Counted from the first letter of the stretch, positions 22,200 through 33,490 are shown. The stretch is DNA of 58,820 nucleotides from Basidiobolus meristosporus CBS 931.73 (GCA_002104905.1 MCFE01000555.1:1-58820); one strand, 5' to 3'. Program-made: numbers and translations. The notes: generated from the sequence alone by a model not told the origin.

Positions 22200-23865
22200 T
22201 TCGCGGAAGTTATCTATAGAGTACATGACTTCCCAGCCTGAAAGCAATTTTTGCTACTGTACATATCCCATTCTGCTTTTTGCCCTTCTTTTCCTCCCTC
22301 CGTAATATACACCAATAAACCGTCTCTGACCAACCCAGTTACTGCCATGAGCTGACCAATGACGCTACTTGAGCGTGCCATTCAATCTGGTTACTGCCAT
22401 CCAATCTACGTCGATTCGTCCGCTATTTTTACCCTTCGGACGAGGCTTCTTATTGGCTCGAATTGCACGTTTATTCATCAGCACAGATGTGTTTACCAGT
22501 ATTTCGAAGTTGCCATTCGCCCAGGGAAGCGAGGACGGTGCTCTTACCTAACTGTTGCGCTTTTGGTTGGGTTGGGTGGGCTTGCGGTCACGATTACCGA
22601 CATGGTTACGATGGCGATTGGGGAATCGAGATACCCCACCGGGTTGTCCACGAACTGCGAAATGGCGGCAGTGTCGCACGATACCACTCTGCATCTCGAA
22701 TAAACTGGCTGGTGCCTCGAGGCGGTTTCATCTCCGACTTGGTGTGCAATTACCATGGCTCATGGGGCCAGTTGGATTGATTTAGAATCCGGGCATTTCC
22801 TCCCCGAAAAGGCATTCATGTTACATCACTTTGTATGATCTCACTCCCGCTGTTTCCCATCGTCGCTTTGGTGGGTGGACTGAGGTTAGAGGGGAGGAGG
22901 CAGGGATCGAGGGAAATCCCAAAATGTCATTCGATGACAGGATGGTTCGGTCATTTGGGTGACCGACGATGACTCCGGCATAACGGTCAAGAAGCAAGAG
23001 ATCTTGGTTTTGCGCACCCTATCGCGATGGTTTTGGCTCGGCTGATGGGCACCTTTCTGGCTCGATGTATACACTACGTCAATTGATTATAACCTACGTA
23101 GTACTGCCAGGGTTGGTGGATTCTCAGTACCAGTGGAATGATTCATGCCATTCGGGTTGGCATTGGCGTGGATCCCTTGTTGCCAAACCGGGCATTCGAT
23201 GGATGGACCAGCATCACCATCAATTGCAGGTTGTGGTCCAAACCCAGCCACGTCCTCTCCGCTCATGAAAGAGACGGAGGTCCGATTGGCACTGCTGGAT
23301 CGGTCTTATGTGAGATTTGTCCAACTTGCCTAATCATGAGCTCATCAAGCAGCTACCACCTAATTGCTGATCTTTACGAATGACGTTCAGGGTTTCGCCA
23401 GGTTGGCAAGTCCACTCACCCACAGTGGTTTCATGATTTCACAGAAGAACGCACGCCAACTATTGTTTCATGATTTCACAGAAGCAGCCGTCAGGTATCG
23501 GACGTAGTAAGCCTATGGGCAGCCCGTTTAAACGGCCCACATGGAATGGGTAGCCCTGATGTTGCACTGGAAATTTCCGGACTCGACCGAAACTGTAGTT
23601 GATAAGGATGAGGTATTTCATTCAGGGTGGAGGCGCACCACTTCGGGAAATACAGGATACATCCGGACTGTAGAAATGGGCTTGGGGTCTGTGGCTATTT
23701 TGTGTCAAAGGTGTGAGGATATAGATAGAGGGCCCGATGTCAACCCTAACCCTTCTGGGGGTAGCTTGCTGAACGATGATGTCATGAACTTGATGGGGGC
23801 TTTATTGGTAACGCTTCTCTTCGAACAAATCAACAAACATAACAAAATCTTGTTGGCCAGCGGAG
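22200..23865. other. long intergenic region without a recognised gene
   Basis: About 1.67 kb between the C2H2 gene and the 3' end of the OSH gene. Several short overlapping frames around 22360-22785 and 23065-23383 are open in more than one frame and match no family. A 20-base direct repeat occurs at 23428-23447 and 23465-23484. No tRNA or other structured RNA was recognised. Confidence 0.5.
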
Positions 23866-26800
23866 TTAATAGATGTCGTCGAGATTGGCCCACTCCCCAG
23901 GCCCCTTACCCTCGATCTTCTCTGTACCGCAACGCTCGCGCTCTTTCCAGTATTCATGATTGAAGCGCCATACGGTCTCGTTGGTGTCGGGATCGGTCTC
24001 ACGTGTGAACCATCTAGGATGCCACCTGTAGTTGGGATCTGCCTCACGGGCTCGTCGCTTGGCTCTCTGCTTCTCCTCAAGACGGAACTTCTCGTTGTTG
24101 GCCAAATCGAATTGGCCACGCTCCATAGCCTTTTGATCGGGACGGAGGCGAGAGTCGGTGGGTGGAAGGTAGGGAACAAGCGAGTCCGGGGTGTCGTTCA
24201 ATGTCATGGCAAACTGGGTGAAGTTGAAAGGGGTGGGTCCCTTGGGTTTGTCGCGTCTCCACAAGAGTATAGGCTTATCGTGGGAGATATGTGCGGCCTT
24301 TGTGCTGGTGGCTGGCTCATTATCTACTTCAGCCTCCTTGAGGGGTTTCGAGTTTTTGTCGCCGGAGACCTTGCGAGCAACCAAACGCTCACTCCATTTG
24401 CCGTACAGCTCCCAAACACTGTTGCCACTCTTGTCTTTAACCACTCCTTCGATCACATTTATATCGCTGCTGAGCCATCCGCGCTGCTTGAAGGTCAAGG
24501 TACAGGTTTCCCCGGTACGATGGTTGGTAATGACCATATCGCCATAGTGGTCCAGGTATATAGATCCAATAATCAAGTTGTTCACACGGGTGTTGACCTT
24601 CTTCCAAGAATAGTGCTCAAGGAACGTGTTTGGATCATCTGGGTTGGGCTCTCCAGTCTCGCCTTTGCCCAAGTACGACTTGGGCACCTTCAGCTGAAGG
24701 TGGGTCACGCCTGCTGGATACAGCTCAAAGGATTTTCCCCAGAAACGGGTCTTAACATCGACCTCGGCATAGAAGTTGTAGTTGGGAGATTCACAGTAAC
24801 AGGCACTGATCGGCTAGAGGTTGAGCCGGGTTCAGTCATTGGTAATCAAGATTCTAGGAATAAAATGAAGAAACTACGTACCGGATGATGGGATACTTGC
24901 TCCGAGACATACCTGTAGTTCTTGTCTGGCCGGACGTATTCAAAGGTCTCTCCCTAAAGAAATTGGTTAGATGGTGTATACGGCTAATGCAGTCTAGCAA
25001 ACCCCAACCAACCAAAAGAGGATTGAATGGTTTTCCGATTCTCCCTTCGGTACTTGAGTAGTTGCTCATTGCGAACGCCGCTACCCACAGGATTCTTTCG
25101 AGGCTATCGGAGTGGCTGGCGCCAATGTCGATGAGATCACTGTACTCCATGTCCTCTCCCATACGCTGGAGCATGGAAGTGGGCTCGTTGAAATAGACTG
25201 GCAAGGCGATTTTGGTTAAATCCTTTCCAATGGATTGCTTAAGGATGCTCCACAATGAGATTTCGGGACGGGCCGCGTTCGAGTCCAAGGGCAAGGAGTT
25301 TCTAAGCTCAGAGGGGTATCCTTTGTAGGAAACCGCAATCCCCTTCTCGGCCCCGTCGGCTCCTGGCAATTCGTCGTGGGATGTGCTCCTACGAGTAAGC
25401 TCTAGTGTAGACAAATTCTCATCGACGGCGTCGTAAAACTCATCATCCTCATCCTCTTCCTCAATCGTAGGCTGTACATCAACGTTGGGAGCAGCACTTA
25501 CGGCTATGCCTATGCTTTGCTCGTCGGCCATAGGGGATTTTGTCCCCTGGAAGATCTCCTCTAATTGATGATTTTCCTCGGCTAGCGTTTTGAAATTCTC
25601 GGCCCAGAAGTTCTGGCGATCGACCTCTTGTGTATACTTCCGCTGCCAGAAATCTTCACGCTCCTGGGCCATTCTCAGACTAGTAGACATTAGCTGTTGC
25701 AGTGACGACATGGAGGAGTGCATGGCGCGGGCAACCTCCTTGTTTTCGTAGCTCGCTGGGAAGACGCTTTCCAGGAGATTTTGGTGCACAGCAATCTGGG
25801 ACATCGTTGAGTTGACCGTCGTTTGATACGTGTCTTGGTAAGGAGGGCTGGTTTCTTCGTCTGACGATTGAGACTGAATAGAATCCCGACGAGAGCCGTA
25901 GGAGAAGAGCTTTTCTTGTCTGCTACCGCGTCTACCTGTACCAAGTTCCTCGGACATATTTTCGATGATGATGGAACTGTCGATGCTCTGGCGACGGACA
26001 GAGGGTTCCTTAACGTGCAATCCGGAGGTCTTCTCGGCCTCCTCCAACCATTGTTTGGATTGTGTGAGGGCCAGAACCCATCGCTTTACTTCCATGGGAT
26101 GGTCTGCACGAAGATGATACTTGACCGAACCAGGTCCGAAGATTTCGAACCGGGTTTTGTCCTTGGGGTCAATGGATAATTTGGCAGCACGCATATTGAT
26201 CGCCCCTCTGCAAGCGTTGTCTGTATCCGCTTGATTCTTGTAGTAGGATAACACCCCTAGTTTAAACCTGGTTAAATCCAAATTCGCTGGCGAGCAATCT
26301 TTGAAATAACACTACCGTTCTCTAAAACGAACCACCTAGCTCTATATCCACTAGCATAATTGGTCCACTTCTGGAGATTCCCGGCCATTTTGGGGGCCTG
26401 TCCTGTAAAAGTGGGCTGCAAGGTATCAGGGACTACAAAGCAAATCTACGGTCAGCTCTGGCAACAACGATACGCAAGAACGGCGGAGAAAATGAAACCT
26501 TCTTTCAACAAACTCTTGACACCTTCATTAGTGGACACGTCCACCGGGAGTTTGCCCTTTTTATCTCGAGCGAACACATCAGCCCCCTTCTCCATCAGCC
26601 ATTTGACAACATCCACGTTTCCTTGACGTGCTGCCTCGTGTAAAGCTGTCGAACCCGTAACCGGGTCTTGGGAGCTCAAATCAAGCAGGCTTGTTACCCG
26701 CTGGTTCTTCAGAAGGGCAAGTAATGCGGGAAGATCGCCATTGGCCACGGCTTCGTTGAGCTCCTTGGTTTTTGCAGTGATGAATGTCTGTCGCATATCT

Positions 26801-27445
26801 AGAAGTAGAACAATTGCCACAGGTTAGGCTTGGTGCTGTGGGTAGGGAAATCCGGTAAGTTGGGATATTACCATGCAACAGCTCAGCAGATTCGGGGTTC
26901 TTGGCGAAATGAAGCGCTTGTCTGCCCTGGTGATTGCAGATTGTATCATCAATATCGGGATGCTGCATAAGTAGCTTGATGGCGTCAATACGGCCAGACT
27001 TGGCTGCTAAATGTAGCGGAGTATTTCCATTTTGGTCGGGCTGGTTGATTTCAATATTGGGCAGAGTCAACACATATTGTAAAGTCTCTTTGTTGGCGCA
27101 ACCGATGGCCAGATGAAGCGGATATATCTTGTGCTCGGTAGAGTTTTGGCTACCAGACTCGAGGAGGGATTTCAGCGTGGCCTTGTCCCCTTTTAAAACC
27201 AGAGAGAAAGCGTTGGTAAACGATGGAGGAAAACCAACAAGGGTAAATTCCAGTACCTGCGCGTAACGCCTCGAGCAGATTGAAGGTTTTGATTGCGTCG
27301 TCAAGATCTGATAAAAAGGAGGGTTAGGAAGACGAGGGCTCGGAAAAGCAGAGAACTAAAGAAACGCACTGGCTTGCTTTTCGGAGGGTTGTTCTATGGT
27401 TAGTGAGGGAACGATTCTCTCTGGTTGCTCAGAATCAGAACCCAT
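23866..27445 (-). CDS. OSH1: oxysterol-binding protein homologue with ankyrin and PH domains (Osh1/Swh1 type)
   Basis: Eight exons fit exactly to about 1,031 residues: 27445-27370, 27307-27257, 27189-26872, 26798-26499, 26402-26316, 26256-25013, 24953-24882, 24813-23866. The order is ankyrin repeats ([26 protein letters not shown]), a PH domain ([20 protein letters not shown], then [20 protein letters not shown]), an acidic linker with an FFAT motif (EFYDAVDE, 25418-25441), a helical region, and the sterol-binding OSBP domain. Its signature EQVSHHPP is split by the intron at 24881-24814 and restored by splicing. Proteins of this layout work at ER contact sites, bind VAP through FFAT and phosphoinositides through PH, and move sterols or PI4P. 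The ligand here is inferred from the family. Confidence 0.95.
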
Positions 27446-27886
27446 TGTCTTTAGTGTAGATGACTAGTTGTACAAAAAGAGAACACGGATTGGTTTTATA
27501 TTATCGAAGGTGAGCTGCTCGGTTTGAAGGTGGGTTAAGGTGGGTTAATTAACCTATATCGGCTAATCTACACAATAATAACAATATTGCCAAGTCTCTG
27601 CGCCACAAAGTAAATGACCTAATTTAGTGACGTAAAATCCCGTCCGAGTCCACCTCATAAGCAGTGGCCACCCAAACGAAATGAATTGCACGAGGTTACT
27701 CTCGTAGTCAACGATGCCAACAAATGTTTGCGCAATTCTCTTTATTTGCCATGATCACTTGTAAAACATGAGAAACGTATTATAGGATATGAACAAGCTC
27801 TGGCAGGTGGTTGAGAAAGCATATTGTCTTCTATTAAAAATATATATCTACAAAATGTAAAGAAAAGACTGGATTTGGCTTGGCTT

Positions 27887-29023
27887 TTAATCCACCACGA
27901 TATCATGCCGACTCTCCTCCTTTTCCTGTCAAGTGAGTTAGCCACCAAGTCGTGTGGATGGGGTGTACTCGAGACCGAACTTACTCTCTTCTTCTTTTTC
28001 TTCTTACGGTGCTCTCCGTCATGGCTCTCGTGGTCGTGGTCATGTCTGTGCTTCTTTTTCTAATCGAGTGGGGTGGGAGCTTGAATAAAGTGCTTATGAA
28101 AATCCAAGTTCTACGTGATCACCAACCTTCTTTTTGTGCTTTCTTTCGCCATCCTTGTCTCTATCCTTCTCACGGTCTTTTCGCTTGGCTCTTTCTCTAT
28201 CACGATCACGGTCACGATCGCGCTCTCTGTCCCTGTCTCTGTCCTTGTCTCTTTCACCGTCCCGCTCGCGAGGCCTTTCGCGAGTGCGCTCACTATCGCG
28301 CTCTTTCTCGTGTTCGCGAGCCCTCTCATGCTCCTTATCTCGCTCTCTGGAAGTGGCTGTGACGGAGGGCGCGGGTGCAGGGACAGACGACTCCACCTTG
28401 GCAACCGGCTGCTTGATATTCCGTTTTCGAATATCTCGCTCGGAGCCAAGTCTCGAAACATCAAACTAAGCAAGAGAAGCGTAAGTAGGTTATGGAGGGG
28501 CTGTCAATGAAAAGAAACCATCATACTCCAGGCACGGAACCAGGCTTCAGGGCGAATGCGTCCTTAATCGTGTCTAAATCAAAAGCGGAAATATCCCCAT
28601 CTGCTTTAGCGGGCGCCATAATCAGATCTCTCAGATATGTGGAGGGGGTAAAATCCGTCTTCCCTAGAAATTCGGCCGAACAAGAGTTGAGTGAATACAT
28701 ACAAGATGCAGATCAACACGTTCAGATTTTTTCGTACCGGGTAACTCTTTCACATACCCCTCATAGGTCTCTTCCATCTGAGGAGCCCTCTCAGCATTAA
28801 GATAAGGCCGTACAAAGGTATTGTACATGGAAGTCAATTTAAATTCCGTTATGAAATCTTGACTGCCAGAGTACCTTGGAGGAGGGTCTTTATTGTTCAA
28901 AGTTGATCCATGCTTTTAGACGATGTACTTGGCTTCAGTCAAAGTTTAGTGGAAATAATCACTACCTCGTGGTGTATATTGTGTTGGTAAATAGAAAGTA
29001 TTGTTTGTTTCCACCGATTCCAT
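27887..29023 (-). CDS. MED19: Mediator complex subunit MED19 (Rox3)
   Basis: Six exons fit exactly to about 271 residues: 29023-28966, 28887-28720, 28663-28527, 28465-28127, 28059-27985, 27925-27887. The N-terminal domain has the MED19 layout: NNTFYLPTQYTPR, then YSGSQDFITEFKLTSMYNTF, then YVKELPGTKK, then TYLRDLIMAPAK and FALKPGSVPGFD. It closely resembles zygomycete MED19. The C-terminus is an extreme Arg/Glu/Asp/Lys-rich stretch with RE, RD and DRDRER repeats, ending in a Lys/His-rich segment (KKKHRHDHDHE). Lys-rich tails are typical of MED19, but the RD/RE region is unusually long and looks like those of splicing factors. The product is nuclear and part of the Mediator head/middle. The last two exons are short, so the 3' end is less sure. 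Confidence 0.8.
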
Positions 29024-29427
29024 TGTGAAATCCATCGGCTCCATTGTTGAATACGGCAAGCGAAAACAACTGGAGATAAGTTGCTTAGGAAGCCTACCCG
29101 AGATTATATGCCTCCTATTTTCAACCAAGTATTTTGAATGATGTGAGGGTTAGGGGGTCATTTCATTCAATTACGAAATTCATCTGATCGTAGGTTCATA
29201 TCAACTGCAATAGTTCTTTTTCTGCGATAATATACGCGAAGCCAACATCGATGATATATCATTTGGCGAGCGTTGAAAAATTTCTCCCCTTGCAATCCTA
29301 TTCTCGATCTTTATTCAGAGAAGATGATTGGTCAATCGTTCTTTTTCATACTGGGGAGCATTTTTCTTTCCGGAAGAGCCAATGGGAAGGGCGAGCTGAC
29401 CAACTCTTTGGCAAGCAACGAAAAAAG

Positions 29428-29435
29428 TATTTAAA
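29428..29435 (+). promoter_or_regulatory. TATA-like element of the snoRNA host gene
   Basis: TATTTAAA lies about 55 bases before the first splice donor of the non-coding host transcript. It is a reasonable position for a core promoter, though I cannot place the start site. Confidence 0.35.
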
Positions 29436-29526
29436 TGAGTTCTACGGGAGATGCTCATCACTTCTCTACGCGGCTACTGGATATTGTTAAGGTATTTCAT
29501 CCCCAGTTTACTTGATTTTTCTTTTT

Positions 29527-29606
29527 TTCAAATGATGATCCAAACTCAGACCTGTACTGAGCATTACATGCGGACAAACCATTATTGCCTTTTATTTCTG
29601 ACTTTC
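29527..29606 (+). ncRNA. box C/D snoRNA copy 1 (U25/snR56-like)
   Basis: Box C ATGATGA at 29532-29538, guide CAGACCTGT directly before box D' CTGA at 29557-29560, a C'-like ATGCGGA, a TATTGCCT block, and box D CTGA at 29598-29601. The D' guide can pair with the conserved ACAGGTCTG of 18S rRNA, as human SNORD25 does. It lies within the first intron of the host gene. Confidence 0.82.
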
Positions 29607-29729
29607 AATCGTTATGCATCCATTCAATTGAAACGTGAACACAACTAACTAGTTGCTCATCTCCAGGTAGAACGCAATGCCTGGCTCAATGCATCAATGT
29701 AAGTATAGACCTATTCGGCAAGTGAAGTT

Positions 29730-29806
29730 CTCAATGATGATCACAATTTCAGACCTGTACTGAGTTTATAGTGCGGACAACCTATATTGCCTTTTTTCTG
29801 AAGAGA
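29730..29806 (+). ncRNA. box C/D snoRNA copy 2 (U25/snR56-like)
   Basis: Box C ATGATGA at 29734-29740, guide CAGACCTGT, box D' CTGA at 29760-29763, C'-like GTGCGGA, TATTGCCT, and box D CTGA at 29798-29801. Short flanks TCTC and GAGA can form a terminal stem. It lies in the second host intron. Confidence 0.82.
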
Positions 29807-29940
29807 CTTCAAACACTTGTATTTTCTGTTCAACCCAACTCTAACCTTTTCTCAGATTAGTTTAGCCTGATTGTGACGTTGTTGTCCATGGATCTTCAGA
29901 GCGACTCTGACCAGGTAAATTATTATTTGATTAAGAGTGC

Positions 29941-30019
29941 CTTTATGATGATTCAAACTCAGACCTGTTCCAAGTAACCTATGCGGACAACAAGTTATTG
30001 CCTATTGAATCTGAAATGC
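29941..30019 (+). ncRNA. box C/D snoRNA copy 3, degenerate D' box
   Basis: Box C ATGATGA at 29945-29951 and box D CTGA at 30011-30014 are intact, as is the guide CAGACCTGT, but the D' position reads CCAA in place of CTGA. The C'-like ATGCGGA and the TATTGCCT block are kept. It lies in the third host intron. The lost D' may weaken methylation guided from this site. Confidence 0.72.
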
Positions 30020-30150
30020 ACATAACTCGCAATCTATTTTGGCCTGTTTATTAATTGTATCCCAGTGTATATAGGAGTGTTCGTTCACCCGAGCTTGGTG
30101 TTTTTAATACCAACGTAAGTAAGCACCCTTTGTTTACATACTGTGATCTC

Positions 30151-30232
30151 ATCAAATGATGATAAACATCTCAGACCTGTTCTGAAATTCAATGTGGACA
30201 ACATTTATTGCCTATATAACTGATTACCCATT
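30151..30232 (+). ncRNA. box C/D snoRNA copy 4 with long terminal stem
   Basis: Box C ATGATGA at 30156-30162, guide CAGACCTGTT, box D' CTGA at 30182-30185, C'-like ATGTGGA, TATTGCCT, box D CTGA at 30220-30223. The flanks CTGTGATCTCA (30141-30151) and TGAGATCACAG (30232-30242) are perfect inverted repeats of 11 bases, a likely processing stem. It lies in the fourth host intron. Confidence 0.82.
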
Positions 30233-30334
30233 GAGATCACAGTGTTGCTTTCTATCCTGAACGTTCACTAATATCAACCATTTCTAGGAATTGTATATAA
30301 CATATAATAAACCAATAATAAACCAATATTCAAA

Positions 30335-31817
30335 ACTAGATGATTTGTCTCAACCCCGTGTTCGTTATATTCATCGTTGGTATGGGTAGTGCTTTTGCGG
30401 GTATTGGAACGCATCGTACTTGTGCATGTGGCATCCGTCTACGTTTGGCAGCATTCTGCAAAGATAGCTTTGGTTGACTTAATTTGTAACAAGCTTTAAG
30501 TGTGATGTACAGCGCATGACCTTCGACAGTGGTTGCAGCGAGTGTAGCCTGGAATCCCCAGCAGCTTACAGTTGGATGGCTATTCTATTAACCTTCAACT
30601 CAAAAGTTATATTTAGAATAGTTTAATCGGGCTTGATTGGAAAATTGAACTACCACAGCAGGTGGTCTGGACAAGCGCAGCTTCATGACACATCCCGTTG
30701 TTTCAAAAGCGACATGTCTGCTTTGACCCCGACTAGGCTTAGCGTTGGTGCAGGTAGATGTACTGTACGAACTAGCACTGCCTGACAACATGTAACTTTA
30801 ATCAGAAATAGCCTTTGTCATACTGCCCAGCGATCTAACACACTCTCGCTCTCGATTTACCCCCAGAACATAATGCATGACATTGTCTACAGACAATCCC
30901 TGCATTTGACGGCAAGATGATTGGTAGGAAATGAGGTCATTTCACGGAATTAGCAAGTTGGGCGCATCAGTCCTATACATGGATTCCATGGCCAAATATG
31001 GGAAGTTGTTTACTGAGCTTCCACTTCCTTTACCTGAATTGAGGCTGATACCGTGACCTCTCAAAATGGGACGGCAGCGTTGTGTCCAGCGTCATATCCG
31101 TTGACCATCAAGGTCGCACGAGACCACGCCATGGACGGACAAATTGGGGCCACGAGCCAATGGAGGGGGCGGAAGTAAACGTAGTTCCATCAGTCATTTC
31201 CTGTTCGGTTTAACAAACATAATTGCCCACGCAATTTCGATCACCCGTTTTCCTAATTCCCCTGCCCCAGTTGCATCCACTGATACTCTAAATAAGATAT
31301 CGTTTTCCAAATCCTTCGTAGAACTTCTTTTGCACGCTGCTTGGCTCGCCTATCCACCGGCGGTGTTGATCTGGCCGGGTTGAAATAGAGCGATTCCGAG
31401 CAATGCCAGATCCGTTCCACCGCAACATGGAATTCCATAGTCCTCGTGAGGCTGACCAGGAATGTATAATCGACTTACCGTTCCATCCACCAATGGTGGG
31501 ATGTTGAACTCGTGATACTCCACCCACGACGATCTCTCTTGTTGGCATTTGTAATATGCCCCAACCCCTACCATGTATCCATGGAGCGACCAATAGTCGG
31601 GTTCTAACCACCACAACGGTTTGAATTTCCATATTGACCAAACTCCACAGACGAGTCTGGATGCACGCGTTCCTTCAAGTGTCCATTGGATAAAGGGATT
31701 TCTATTCAAGTGTAAACCTCTTGATGTTACATATTATAGGATACAAAAAAGGGGTTCAATTTCATGGACGTTTGTACAGAAAGTATCGGTATTCTAATCA
31801 TCACTTCTTCAAGAAGC
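30335..31817. other. intergenic region, 3' side of the APSES gene
   Basis: About 1.5 kb. Short frames open on both strands at 31144-31709 overlap one another and match no family I know; part of this stretch is probably the 3' untranslated region of the APSES gene. No RNA gene or repeat was recognised. Confidence 0.5.
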
Positions 31818-33490
31818 TCAAGGGTTGTGGACGTAGCCGAGGTGATGGCTAAATCGTGGCTGGGTGGATTCCATGGTTCTGTACGGCGGGTTGGGTCGGT
31901 GGTCAAGGGGGCTGTCCGTGTCACTCTCTGGGGGGCTAAGCGTTCCGAAGATCAGGCCCAGCGATTCCTGGCCGATGGGTGCCGGGGCCCTACTGCCGGC
32001 CGCGTTTGATTCGGCTTGATGGTCGGGATGCTGGTTGTATTGGTCTGCGCACCTCGGATCGTAGCGTAAAATTTTCGTACGTTTGCTCATGGGTGACATA
32101 TCATGCTGCTTTTGGGTCATCGAAGGGGAGGGGAGCGAGCATGGTGATAGCGTGAGCGGCGAGGAAAATGAATAGTTCCGACCGGTCATGGGTGAGAACA
32201 TCACACCTGTGTTGGCGTCGCTGGAGAGGTTGCGTTTTCTTGTGATGTCTGCGGGTCCGTATGACTGCTCCGACAGCTTCCGGTGTGCATCGTAGTTCTG
32301 GCCATGCGTGTATATCTCTCCTGTGTAGTCTAGCGCGCTGTGTTGTGATGTGGGGTTTATGAGCGATTGTGATACTGTACTTTCCGCGGAAGATGGATCT
32401 TGATGTCCCTGGAGAAAGGGGGCGGAATGGGCGCGTAAGTTCTCGGTGGGCATATGCGACATTCCAGTAGACGAGTGGGTGTCTGTCTGTGCTTCGGAAT
32501 ATCTGTAGGGGCTTGCGTAGTCTCGAGATTGCTGCTGAGGAAACGATCCGGGGCTATGTGTATCATTGGTGGCGATTATCTGAGAGTCATAATTCAAACG
32601 GGGATGGTTGGCCACGAGGTTCTGTTGTTGGTTTCTGAAGTCAGGAATATATGGACTAGTGTCGGAAGGCAAGCTCATCCGGGGTGGGTGCATACCGGAT
32701 GAATACAGCGGACTATACAGGTAGTGACTAGGGTCCTCGACAAGAAGCGGAAACAGTAAATCCTGGATCTTGAATTGGGTAACAAGTGCCTTTGCCCTCT
32801 GCAACGGAATCCTAACAAGGAAGTTAGCCATTTGCACATGGAACCAGCAGAAGGTTGGGTGCTTACCAGACTCCTTTGAGGTGCATGGCTCCTACTTTGA
32901 CAACAATACGCCCTTTCTCATTCTTTAGGATACCGTCCCGCTTCCCTCGGGACATTCCGGTGACGTTCAGCAGCTTGGTCCCATTCACCATGTTGTTGTC
33001 TACGGGAACATTAGCATTGAAACCGACGGAGGCATCAACCTGTTAATGAAATACCTTGTCTACGCGCCACGCAGATCCCTTTAGCATCCACCTGGAAGCA
33101 TACAGTATTCTCATCCTCCCAGAGCGTTGTGGTGAGCTTTGGTCTTTGGCGATTGAGTGGCTGCATCCCAGAGAGGCTTGACCAGGACTCAGGCATTGGG
33201 TTGCTCCATGATTGCCATTTAGTAGAAGGGTCGGGTTGCTGGGAATATAAATGGGGAGATTGAATATTGATGGTGCTATAGAGGGGATCCTGGTTTTGAA
33301 CAGGCATCGGGAACGAGGCTGAGTATCCAGGGTTATTAGTGGTTATATTAGAGGTGGAGGGATAGGGGATGGTGGGCCCGTAGTGCTGGTTACTCGGTAC
33401 AAGGTTCGTGGGCATATGATTAGCGGTACCTGATTGAGGTATGAAACTGGATGGATTGCTGGGTGAGGTGAACGTATATTGCCCAGACAT
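31818..33490 (-). CDS. stuA: APSES-domain transcription factor, StuA/Asm1/Efg1 type
   Basis: Three exons (33490-33055, 32999-32867, 32811-31818) fit exactly to about 520 residues. The APSES DNA-binding domain spans all three: [27 protein letters not shown] then [40 protein letters not shown], and [20 protein letters not shown]. These match StuA-class regulators closely. The N-terminus (Gln/Pro/Tyr/Ser-rich) and the long C-terminus (Ser/Pro/His/Gln-rich, with a basic [11 protein letters not shown] segment) are disordered. StuA-class factors control sporulation and hyphal growth and bind a short core site as helix-turn-helix proteins. The ATG at 33490 is the most likely start; an upstream non-coding leader exon is possible. 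Targets in this organism are unknown. Confidence 0.93.

Larger units (their letters stand above)
29440..30330 (+). ncRNA. non-coding host gene of four intronic box C/D snoRNAs
   Basis: I infer a spliced RNA with tiny exons. Introns run 29492-29666, 29699-29855, 29915-30074 and 30115-30287; donors are GTATTT, GTAAGT, GTAAAT and GTAAGT, with acceptors CCAG, TCAG, ATAG and CTAG, several preceded by CTAAC-like branch sites. The internal exons are 32, 59 and 40 bases, carry no common reading frame, and show none of the similarity that the introns share. Each intron contains one box C/D snoRNA. Two AATAAA signals follow at 30306 and 30317. The layout is that of the UHG/SNHG genes of animals, where the introns rather than the exons are the product. 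Confidence 0.75.

Noticed and set aside
22359-22785. Four overlapping plus-strand frames and one minus-strand frame
   Set aside because: Open in several frames at once, a sign of composition rather than coding; no recognisable product.
23541-23963. A 140-codon plus-strand frame
   Set aside because: It overlaps the 3' coding end of the OSH gene on the other strand; no family match.
28094-28510. Long Ser/Arg/Leu-rich frames on the plus strand and in a second minus frame
   Set aside because: They are shadows of the RE/RD-rich MED19 exon, whose composition keeps other frames open.
29521-30240. Tandem tRNA or repeated transposon ends as explanation for the four similar blocks
   Set aside because: The shared parts are exactly the C, D', C'-like and D boxes plus guides, with unrelated sequence between; this fits snoRNAs better than mobile-element ends, which would show terminal repeats and duplications.
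31253-31709. Minus-strand frames of 117-119 codons, Trp/Tyr-rich, downstream of the APSES gene
   Set aside because: Three mutually overlapping frames, one starting at TTG, none with a recognised family; more likely 3' untranslated or intergenic sequence.
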